Shown here piece by piece: positions 17,792 to 24,540 of a DNA stretch of 64,000 bases (its first letter is position 1; every line of letters starts with the position of its first letter). Both the position numbers and the translations under genes were made by a program. The notes under the pieces are model-generated. The model searched no databases and was not told where the DNA came from. It worked only from the letters and a program-made list of their open reading frames with translations. The stretch is from assembly GCA_016705235.1 (NCBI GenBank), contig JADIYP010000001.1:372001-436000 (forward strand). The letters run 5' to 3'. This DNA comes from Candidatus Leptovillus affinis (GTDB taxonomy: Bacteria > Chloroflexota > Anaerolineae > Promineifilales > Promineifilaceae).

Positions 17792-19429
17792 TTACTTAAA
17801 TGCCTTATTCAAGGCCGCCGCCGCTAAATCCATGTCGTCCAGCAGGCCCGCCTGGGCCTGGTAAATGCCAGGCAGGTTCAGGGAGTTGGCCAGATCAGGG
17901 TCAGTTTGCCCGGCGCCGATGGTCCAGCGCAGGCCGTCGGCAGCGACCTTGAGGGCGGCCTCACGGCCGTGAATGCGAGCCAATGCCTGCCGGGTGGGAA
18001 TGTCCAAATTGATCGCCGTGGTCGGCTTGTCCACCACACGCTCGGCAAAGACAGCGGCCGTTTCCGCATACGCGATCAACTCGCCGAGACGGAACAACAT
18101 ATGCTGCTGCCGCGTCAGGCGGTCAATGCGGCAGCGTTCCAGAATCACCGACAGGGCGCGTAAAGCCAGCGCGGCAAAATTCGCGCCGTTGTCGGGTTGT
18201 GTTTGGTGCAGCGCATCCAGGCGGTCGGCCCAATCGTTATAATAGGCCATGCGCGATTTCAAATGAAGCTGCCAGCGGTCGCGGGCAATGGTCCATTCCA
18301 TAATCTCCGACGTGCCCTCGTAAATGGTGGTGATGCGCACATCGCGCTTGATTTTTTCGACCATGTACTCTTTGGTGTAGCCATAACCGCCGTGCGCCTG
18401 GATGGCGTCTTCGGCCGCTTTATTGCCCGCTTCCGTCGCCATGTATTTAGCGATGGCTCCCTCGGTTTGCAAGCCATGCTCGCCGTCTTCGCTGTCCAGG
18501 CGTTCGGCTACCCATTCGATGTAGCTGCGCGCCGCTTCCAAGCGGGCGGCATTGGGTACGATGAGTTTGTGGGTATACCCTTGCTTCTGGCTTAACGGCG
18601 CGCCGCCCTGAATGCGCTCCTGGGAATAGCGGATGGCGCGTCTGAGGGCTTCCCAACCCGCGCCCAGCCCAAACGCGCCAACCATCAGGCGGGTATAGCC
18701 AAAAACGGCCTGCGCCTGGGCCAACCCCTGTCCTTCCACGCCGCCCACCAGCCGGTCAACCGGCACGTAGACATCTTCCAGGAAGAGCGCGGCCGTGTTG
18801 CTGGCACGAATGCCGTGTTTGTCTTCCGGTTTACCTTTGGTAAAGCCAGGGGTGTCTTTATCGACTACGAACCAGGTCGGGCCGCCGGGAGCCAACGCCA
18901 GCACGGTGTATAAATCGGCCACCGCCCCATTGCTAATCCACTGCTTTTGCCCACTGATTTTGTAGCCAACCACCGCGCCGTTTTCCTGAACCGGCACGGC
19001 TTTCGTAGTCATGGCGGCCAGGTCGCTGCCAGCCTGCGGCTCGGTGGCCCCATAAGCCATCAGCAAAGCCTCTTCAGCGATGCGGCCCATCCACAACGAT
19101 TTTTGCGCTTCCGTTCCCCCAACCCGAATAGGATCAGACCCTAGAAACGTCGCCAGAACCCCGGTGGCCACGCCCAAATCAATAGATGCCATTAATTCCG
19201 AGACACGATAAATGTCGTAAGCCCCGCCGCCCAAACCATCATATTCTTCGGGAATAAAGATGAGGTGTAGTCCCAACTGCATAGGATCGTAAAGTTCTTG
19301 CAAAACGTCTTGGGGAAACCGATCTTCATGATCCAGTTTGAGCAAGTAGTCAGGGGTTAATTTGCGTTCGGCATACTTTTTTAATGTGTCTAAGATCATG
19401 TCACGAGTTTCTTGATCTAAACCGGCCAT
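17792..19429 (-). CDS. Acyl-CoA dehydrogenase (long form)
   Basis: 545 residues, longer than the usual 380-400 because of an extra C-terminal helical region (about 430-545). The flavin core is clear: MAYGATEPQAGSDLA for FAD/acyl binding, the HGGYGYTKEY helix and YEGTSEI, where the family's catalytic Glu often lies in this subgroup. It should oxidise an acyl-CoA to the 2-enoyl-CoA and pass electrons to ETF. AGGAGG lies 5 bases before the ATG. Only 18 bases separate it from the PKS, so both are likely one transcript; it may process the PKS product or a precursor. Confidence 0.92.
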   Translation of the reverse strand: MAGLDQETRDMILDTLKKYAERKLTPDYLLKLDHEDRFPQDVLQELYDPMQLGLHLIFIPEEYDGLGGGAYDIYRVSELMASIDLGVATGVLATFLGSDPIRVGGTEAQKSLWMGRIAEEALLMAYGATEPQAGSDLAAMTTKAVPVQENGAVVGYKISGQKQWISNGAVADLYTVLALAPGGPTWFVVDKDTPGFTKGKPEDKHGIRASNTAALFLEDVYVPVDRLVGGVEGQGLAQAQAVFGYTRLMVGAFGLGAGWEALRRAIRYSQERIQGGAPLSQKQGYTHKLIVPNAARLEAARSYIEWVAERLDSEDGEHGLQTEGAIAKYMATEAGNKAAEDAIQAHGGYGYTKEYMVEKIKRDVRITTIYEGTSEIMEWTIARDRWQLHLKSRMAYYNDWADRLDALHQTQPDNGANFAALALRALSVILERCRIDRLTRQQHMLFRLGELIAYAETAAVFAERVVDKPTTAINLDIPTRQALARIHGREAALKVAADGLRWTIGAGQTDPDLANSLNLPGIYQAQAGLLDDMDLAAAALNKAFK

Positions 19430-19818
19430 AAAAGCCTCCTAAAATGATATGTAAGAATTGCGTTACGAAACCGGCGCATAAATGCAACAGGCGCTGCGGC
19501 TGTATGTTTTGGTTGTTTATGGGCACATGTATGCGTTTGGCAAATCGGCAGGTTCAGTGGATGCAATGTTTTTACAAATAAAAAGCACCCTCTGGCACCA
19601 TATGTGCTCAAGGATGCTCCCCCCAAATTTTCTTGTGACCGTGGCTCAAACCTTTGGAAATTGTATTACAGGCAAATTGACGACAAGAGTGACAAATGTA
19701 ATATGTTTCTTGTGAAAAAAGGTACAAATATGGTACTTGTCACACAGGCAGTGTCTGAAGATGTTTTTGTATGCGGAAAGTTGGCGCTAGGGTTGGGTGG
19801 GGTGCGACTGATAAAAAA
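19430..19818. other. Non-coding gap of 389 bases upstream of the PKS operon
   Basis: AT-richer than its surroundings and without a credible gene. It must carry the promoter of the leftward acyl-CoA dehydrogenase/PKS operon, but I see no clean -35/-10 pair. The A run at 19813-19818 just behind the tRNA-Arg 3' end would read as a T run for that tRNA. Confidence 0.5.
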
Positions 19819-19890
19819 TGCCCCTGCCAGGACTCGAACCTGGGCTTCCGGCTTCGGAGGCCGACGCTCTATCCTCTGAGCTACAGGGGC
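19819..19890 (-). tRNA. tRNA-Arg (anticodon CCG)
   Basis: A 72-base cloverleaf on the minus strand: acceptor GCCCCTG pairing with CAGGGGC, D arm GCTC/GAGC, anticodon stem TCGGC/GCCGG with loop CTCCGAA, T arm CCAGG-TTCGAGT-CCTGG, discriminator A. Anticodon CCG reads CGG. CCA is not encoded; a T run follows. Confidence 0.93.
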
Positions 19891-19904
19891 GTGATGCGAG
19901 GAGG

Positions 19905-19933
19905 ATTCTGCCACAGCGGCAGGCAAATGTCAA
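19905..19933 (-). promoter_or_regulatory. SigA-type promoter of tRNA-Arg
   Basis: On the minus strand TTGACA (19928-19933), a 17-base spacer and CAGAAT (19905-19910) lie 14 bases before the tRNA 5' end. The -35 is perfect and the -10 matches 4 of 6. Confidence 0.65.
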
Positions 19934-19955
19934 ATTGGGGCCGGTAAGTAAGAAA

Positions 19956-19986
19956 GACCTGGCAGGTTTGGGAAACCTGCCAGGTC
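19956..19986. repeat. Perfect intergenic hairpin behind etfA (family C)
   Basis: GACCTGGCAGGTTT, loop GGG, AAACCTGCCAGGTC: a perfect 14-bp stem, 9 bases after the etfA stop. There is no T run. It has the same design (arms ending in GGTTT/AAACC, 3-4 base loop) as the hairpins at 55733-55768 and 22354-22413. Confidence 0.75.
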
Positions 19987-19995
19987 GAAGGGCAT

Positions 19996-20970
19996 TTAGC
20001 CGAGTTTCTTCTTAAATTCGGCCGTTAAGGCGGGCAACACTTCAAACAGGTCGCCGACAATGCCATATTGCGCCAATTTAAAGATTGGGGCTTCCGGGTC
20101 TTTGTTGATGGCGACGATGACTTTAGACGTGCGCATACCGGCCTGATGCTGAATGGCGCCGCTGATGCCGTTGGCAATGTAGAGGTCTGGGCTAACCGTT
20201 TTGCCGGTCTGACCAACCTGGTGCTCGTAGGGAATCCAGCCGGCGTCGACGGCCGCGCGGGAAGCGCCAAGCGCGGCGCCCAATACATTCGCCAGTTCTT
20301 GCACAGGAGCAAACCCTTCTGGGCCACCCACGCCACGGCCGCCGCTAACGATGATGTTGGCGTCGGTGAGGCTGATGGTGCCTTCTTTGCCGGCAAAGCC
20401 GGTAACTTTTGTGGGGATGTCGGACTCGGCAACGGCCGTGTCCACCCATTCCGCGCTGCCACTGCCACCGGTCGATTCGGCCTGCGGGAAGGCGCGGTTG
20501 CGCAGGGTAATAATTTGCATGCCGCCGGTGACGAAGACGGTGGCGAGAAGTTTGCTGGCATAAACCGGACGTGTCACCTTGACCGTGCCGCCATCAACGA
20601 CAAGGTCCGTGCCGTCGGCCACAAGACCGGCGTCCAGATCGGCGGCGACCCAGGCGGCCAGATCACGGCCGCGCGTGGATGCCCCAGCCAGAATGACGCC
20701 GGGCTGGCGCTCTTTGGCCAGTTGGGCAACCAATGGACCAACCGCTTCAACGCGGAAAGGCGACAGCGTGGCATCGTCTGCACCTAGCACGGCGTCTGCG
20801 CCCAGGTCGAACGCGGCGTCGGCAACGCCAGCCACGTCTTGGCCAAACACCAGGGCGGTCAGCGTTTCGCCCAAGCCGTCAGCCACAGTACGCGCCGCGG
20901 CCAGGGCTTCTTTGGCGATGGCCGCAATTTCCCCATCACGATTTTCGATGAAAACCCATACGCCGCTCAT
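19996..20970 (-). CDS. etfA: Electron transfer flavoprotein alpha subunit
   Basis: 324 residues. The C-terminal FAD-binding domain is clear: GGRGVGGPEGF, then AGWIPYEHQVGQTGKTVSP and NGISGAIQH, the conserved FAD pocket. The N-terminal half is the Rossmann-like ETF domain. Together with EtfB it carries electrons from acyl-CoA dehydrogenases to the membrane quinone pool. Its ATG overlaps the etfB stop by 4 bases, showing translational coupling. Length and motifs are standard. Confidence 0.95.
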   Translation of the reverse strand: MSGVWVFIENRDGEIAAIAKEALAAARTVADGLGETLTALVFGQDVAGVADAAFDLGADAVLGADDATLSPFRVEAVGPLVAQLAKERQPGVILAGASTRGRDLAAWVAADLDAGLVADGTDLVVDGGTVKVTRPVYASKLLATVFVTGGMQIITLRNRAFPQAESTGGSGSAEWVDTAVAESDIPTKVTGFAGKEGTISLTDANIIVSGGRGVGGPEGFAPVQELANVLGAALGASRAAVDAGWIPYEHQVGQTGKTVSPDLYIANGISGAIQHQAGMRTSKVIVAINKDPEAPIFKLAQYGIVGDLFEVLPALTAEFKKKLG

Positions 20971-21755
20971 ATCACTTTCTCCTCAAACAATTTGGCAACC
21001 AGTTTGGCTGCTTTTTGCTGGACCGAATCGCCGTCGATGATTTCCACGCTGCCTTCGCGGGCAGGGAGAGCATAAACTTTGGACCAGTCTACTTTGCTGC
21101 CAACGCCGTCTACGCCCAGGTCGCCCGCGCCCCAGACGGGGATGGTCGCCCGGCTGGCTTTGCGGATGCCCATGAAGGAGGGGTAGCGCGGTTCGTTGAT
21201 TTCTTTGACGGTGCTGATGACCACGGGCAGGGGAGCGGTGACGGTTTCTTTGCCGTCGTCGAGCAGGCGTTCGACGGTGATCTGGCCATTGCCAACGGCC
21301 GTAATGGCCGAAACAAAGGTGAGCGGCGTCCAACCCAGTTTGCGGGCGGTTTGCACGGCCGTTTGCCCCGTATCGCCATCAATCGCCGACTTGCCAAAAA
21401 TGGCGATCTGCACATCACCCACTTTGTTGATGGCTGCGGCCAACACTTTGGCTGTGCCGAGGGTGTCCGCGCCGGCGAAGGCTGCATCAGACAGCAAAAT
21501 TGCTTCCGTGCAGCCCATAGCCAAAGCCGTTTTCAGGGCTTCCTGGCTCTCGTCGCCACCCATGGTAAGGGCGATAACGTCGGACGCGCCGTGATTTTCT
21601 TTCAGACGGATGCCTTCTTCGATTGAGTATTCATCCCAGGGGTTGACCACATTGGGCTTGCCACCGGGATCGTCCCAACTCACGCTGCCATCTGGCCGGA
21701 CGGTCAGATCGGCGGTGGTGCTGGGGGTTTGTTTGGTACAAACAACAACCTTCAT
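20967..21755 (-). CDS. etfB: Electron transfer flavoprotein beta subunit
   Basis: 262 residues with the ETF beta fold: MKVVVCTKQTP start, NPWDEYSIEEGIRLKE, AIDGDTGQTAVQTARKLGW (nucleotide-binding loop) and PRYPSFMGIRKA, the dehydrogenase-recognition region. Forms the heterodimer with EtfA encoded just downstream. With acyl-CoA dehydrogenases on both sides it serves acyl-CoA oxidation. No sign of the fused or FixA-like bifurcating arrangement. Confidence 0.95.
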   Translation of the reverse strand: MKVVVCTKQTPSTTADLTVRPDGSVSWDDPGGKPNVVNPWDEYSIEEGIRLKENHGASDVIALTMGGDESQEALKTALAMGCTEAILLSDAAFAGADTLGTAKVLAAAINKVGDVQIAIFGKSAIDGDTGQTAVQTARKLGWTPLTFVSAITAVGNGQITVERLLDDGKETVTAPLPVVISTVKEINEPRYPSFMGIRKASRATIPVWGAGDLGVDGVGSKVDWSKVYALPAREGSVEIIDGDSVQQKAAKLVAKLFEEKVI

Positions 21756-21803
21756 TTAGCTACCTCCATAAATTGTCAATTGCTAATTGCCGCTAGCCAA
21801 TTG

Positions 21804-22328
21804 TCAATTGTTCAGTTCCATCAACAATGGCTGATTTAATGCGCGAAAACGCTCGGAGAACGTTTCGTTGGTAAACGTAAAGGTGACGGCGCGCCAGGAA
21901 AAGGTTTCGATTTGGGCGGATTGCAGGATGGCTAATTTGGCTGGCAATGCTTTTTGCAAGGCGAGGCGACGAGAGGCGAGCAGCACGGCCGTTCCCCCGC
22001 CCAACCCGGCAACCAATCCTACCAACAGCCGCAGCCAAAAGGCCAACCCGGCCGGCGTAAGCAGCAAACCGAGGGCCAGCAGGATAACGGCCGTAATCCC
22101 GGCCGCCGCCCAACCCATCTTTTCCAGCCGCTCTTCTTCGCCCGATTTGCGGGTTAATTCCTGGGCGCAGTCGGGGCACAGGGGCACATCCACCAGGCGG
22201 GTGATACGGCCGTGACGCTTCTTCAGGCGCAGGGGTGTGGCCCCCGGCTGGGCGCAGTGGACGCACAAACCGGGGAAACGGATGATTTCGTCAGGTCGCG
22301 CTTTAATTTTGATTGTCTGGTTGGTCAT
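21804..22328 (-). CDS. Hypothetical zinc-ribbon membrane protein
   Basis: 174 residues from the ATG at 22328, which has GGGAG before it; a start at 22373 would add 15 unconvincing residues. N-terminal CVHC and CPDC pairs (about residues 21-56) form a likely zinc ribbon. A charged helix and two adjacent membrane segments (about 73-118) follow, then a C-terminal cytosolic part rich in Phe and Thr. Family not recognised. It lies between an acyl-CoA dehydrogenase and etfB on the same strand but has a hairpin in front of it, so it may be a separate unit. Confidence 0.65.
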   Translation of the reverse strand: MTNQTIKIKARPDEIIRFPGLCVHCAQPGATPLRLKKRHGRITRLVDVPLCPDCAQELTRKSGEEERLEKMGWAAAGITAVILLALGLLLTPAGLAFWLRLLVGLVAGLGGGTAVLLASRRLALQKALPAKLAILQSAQIETFSWRAVTFTFTNETFSERFRALNQPLLMELNN

Positions 22329-22353
22329 AGCAGCTCCCAAACAGTCAACGAAA

Positions 22354-22413
22354 AGACCCTGAGGGTTTGCCATTGCGTGGGCAAAATTACGCGGGGTTGA
22401 ACCCTTAGGGTCT
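22354..22413. repeat. Intergenic inverted repeat (family B)
   Basis: AGACCCTGAGGGTTT at 22354-22368 is complementary, with two mismatches, to GAACCCTTAGGGTCT at 22399-22413. The right arm continues into GGAAAGATACCAACTTTT, a tail also found beside the copy at 50041-50080. It lies behind the acyl-CoA dehydrogenase that ends at 22430. Confidence 0.7.
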
Positions 22414-22429
22414 GGAAAGATACCAACTT

Positions 22430-23641
22430 TTAACTTTGCCAGAACGCTTCGTCGTAGGCGGGCAGTTCGCAGCGCAGCGGTTTGTCTTCGCGCTGGCCGA
22501 AGGCGTAGGCGGCCTGCATCAGTTGGTGAATTTCGCTGGTGCCTTCGTAGATGATGGCCCCACGGCCGTTGCGCAAATAACGCTCCACATCGTACTCGTC
22601 AGAAAAGCCATACGCGCCATGCACTTGAATGGCCTCGTGGGCGGCTTTAAAGGAGTGGTCGGTGGCGTACCACTTGGCCATAGAGACCTCGCGGGTGTTG
22701 CGGAGGCCCTGGTTTTTCAGCCAGCCCACCTGCAAATAGAGCAGGCGCGACACGTCGTACCACTGCTGCATCCAGGCGATTTTTTGCTGGATGAGCTGGT
22801 AATCGGCAATCGGGCGGCCGAAGGTTTCGCGTTCCTGGGCATAGCGGATGGAGGCGTCTAAACAGGCGCGGGTGAGGCCGGTCGCGCCGGAAGCCACGGT
22901 GTAACGGCCGTTATCCAGACAGCTCATGGCAATCTTAAACCCTTCGCCCTCTTCGCCAAGGCGATTGGCCGCCGGCACGCGCACGTCCTGGCAGTTGACC
23001 CAGCCGGTCGAACCGGCGCGCACACCCAATTTGCCGTGAATGTCGCCGGTGGTCACGCCGGGCATGTCGGTTTCCACCATGAAGGCGGTCAGGCCGGCGT
23101 GGGCTGGTTTGGCGGCCGTATCTGTTTTGGCAAACCAGAGCACGTGGTGGGCTTTAGTCGCCAGGCTGATCCACATCTTTTCGCCATTGATGATGTAGTC
23201 GTCGCCGTCTTTGCGGGCGGTGGAGCGCAGCCCGGCTACGTCGGAACCTGCGCCCGGTTCGGTGAGGCCAAAGGCGGCGTATTTTTCGCCGCGCGCTTGC
23301 GGCGCGAGGAAGCGCTGCTTTTGCTCTTCGGTGCCCCATTGCAGCACGCCCATGCTGTTCAGCCCCATGTGGACCGACATGACGACGCGCAGGGTGGTGT
23401 CGATGCGCTCCAATTCTTCGCACACCAGACCAAGGGTGACGTAATCGAAACCCTGACCGCCGTAACGAACAGGGATGTTAATGCCTAAAATGCCCAGTTC
23501 GGCCATGCGCGGCAGGGCGATGGGATTCATGGTTTGCTGGCGATCATATTCTTTGATGGTGGGTGTGATTTCTTTTGCGCCAAATTCGCGGACCATTGCC
23601 GCTGCTTGTAATTGTTCGTCGGTCAGGGAAAAATCTAGCAT
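22430..23641 (-). CDS. Acyl-CoA dehydrogenase
   Basis: 403 residues, the normal family length. Motifs: FGLTEPGAGSDVAGL (FAD/substrate loop), the MWISLATKA region, QVHGAYGFSDEYDVERYLRN and YEGTSEIHQLM near the C-terminus. It oxidises acyl-CoA to enoyl-CoA and reduces ETF, whose genes lie 0.7 kb downstream on the same strand. A flavin-dependent glutaryl- or medium-chain-type activity cannot be told apart by eye. No strong ribosome binding site is seen, but the ATG start gives a standard N-terminus. Confidence 0.92.
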   Translation of the reverse strand: MLDFSLTDEQLQAAAMVREFGAKEITPTIKEYDRQQTMNPIALPRMAELGILGINIPVRYGGQGFDYVTLGLVCEELERIDTTLRVVMSVHMGLNSMGVLQWGTEEQKQRFLAPQARGEKYAAFGLTEPGAGSDVAGLRSTARKDGDDYIINGEKMWISLATKAHHVLWFAKTDTAAKPAHAGLTAFMVETDMPGVTTGDIHGKLGVRAGSTGWVNCQDVRVPAANRLGEEGEGFKIAMSCLDNGRYTVASGATGLTRACLDASIRYAQERETFGRPIADYQLIQQKIAWMQQWYDVSRLLYLQVGWLKNQGLRNTREVSMAKWYATDHSFKAAHEAIQVHGAYGFSDEYDVERYLRNGRGAIIYEGTSEIHQLMQAAYAFGQREDKPLRCELPAYDEAFWQS

Positions 23642-23771
23642 GTTCGGGTTCTCGTGGGTTCTCAGGATATGGCTCTAACAGCCAGCATCATTATAACGGC
23701 AGGGCAAATGACACGCAACATGACGCGGTGCGCCATGAAAAGAGATGGCGGAATGTGATGGGCAACGGCCG

Positions 23772-24320
23772 TTACGCCCCATCCACATAACGCATCTTCC
23801 CCAATAACTCATCCAGATTGTCCCGATCCTCTGACCAACGCAGGGGATTCTCCTGGATGTATTTTCGGATGGCGTTCAACTCGCGCTCAACACGGATAAT
23901 TCGCTCCCAGTAGCCCCGCTGCCACACCTTCATGTCTGTGCCCGCTGCCTTCATCATCGCCTTCACACGCCTGGCGACCAGCATTTTGTAGTTCCCCACA
24001 ATTGCCCCCACGGAGCCAGGAATTAGAACCTGCCGATCATCCGGGTCCGATACCGATACGAGGGTTTGAGGTTCAGCGGTCAGGTGCAGGATGCCGTGCA
24101 TATGGTCAGGCATGATGATGCGGGCATCCAGCGCCACATATCGGGCGTGGGGCTGTTGGGGAATGTAGTCCCAGGCGTTAATGGCAATTTCAGACAGGCG
24201 GGGATCGTCGAACAGGTATTGTCGCTGATGGGTGCATATGGTCACAAAATAATACGCTTCGGCCCGGTAATCCCAGTCTGGCAGGCGAATGGATCGGCGA
24301 TTGGGTTTTGAAGCATTCAT
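23772..24320 (-). CDS. REP-associated tyrosine transposase (RAYT, IS200-like Y1)
   Basis: 182 residues from the ATG at 24320, which has GGAAGGAT in front; an ATG 15 bases earlier is possible. It belongs to the Y1 HUH transposase group: the N-terminal RLPDWDYRAEAYYFVTICT block, the metal-binding MPDHMHGIL (His-x-His) motif, WQRGYWERIIR and the NAIRKYIQENP helix with the catalytic Tyr. RAYTs are single-copy, host-adapted enzymes linked to short palindromic (REP) repeats. A 185-bp palindromic element sits just upstream at 24356-24540, and many hairpin repeats occur in the window. The frame is intact, so it may be active. Confidence 0.9.
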   Translation of the reverse strand: MNASKPNRRSIRLPDWDYRAEAYYFVTICTHQRQYLFDDPRLSEIAINAWDYIPQQPHARYVALDARIIMPDHMHGILHLTAEPQTLVSVSDPDDRQVLIPGSVGAIVGNYKMLVARRVKAMMKAAGTDMKVWQRGYWERIIRVERELNAIRKYIQENPLRWSEDRDNLDELLGKMRYVDGA

Positions 24321-24355
24321 ATCATCCTTCCTCATTCAGGCGGCGGGCGAACGGC

Positions 24356-24540
24356 CGTAGGGGCCAGGCGGTTGGGCATTTCCTCATCGGGTTCACCAAC
24401 GCACGGTCTCCAACCGCCTTGCCCGCCCATTGCGTCTCGCGTTCGGCGGGCGGATTGCCCGGTTGGCGAAGCGGGCAAGGCAATCGGAGATTAAATCATA
24501 CGGTTAGGCAAGCGTATTACCCGATTGCCTGGCCCCTACG
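24356..24540. repeat. 185-bp palindromic element next to the RAYT gene
   Basis: Ends are inverted repeats: CGTAGGGGCCAGGC at 24356-24369 matches GCCTGGCCCCTACG at 24527-24540, and the match continues inward with a few mismatches. Inside are further complementary stretches of the GCCTTGCCCGCC / GGGCAAGGC kind. It fills the gap between the RAYT start and the GT-C gene stop, even touching the latter. Probably a REP/BIME-like substrate of the RAYT, by position. Confidence 0.75.

Noticed and set aside
19430..19818. Short gene upstream of the PKS operon
   Set aside because: Frames there are under 80 codons, low in coding character and without a ribosome site.
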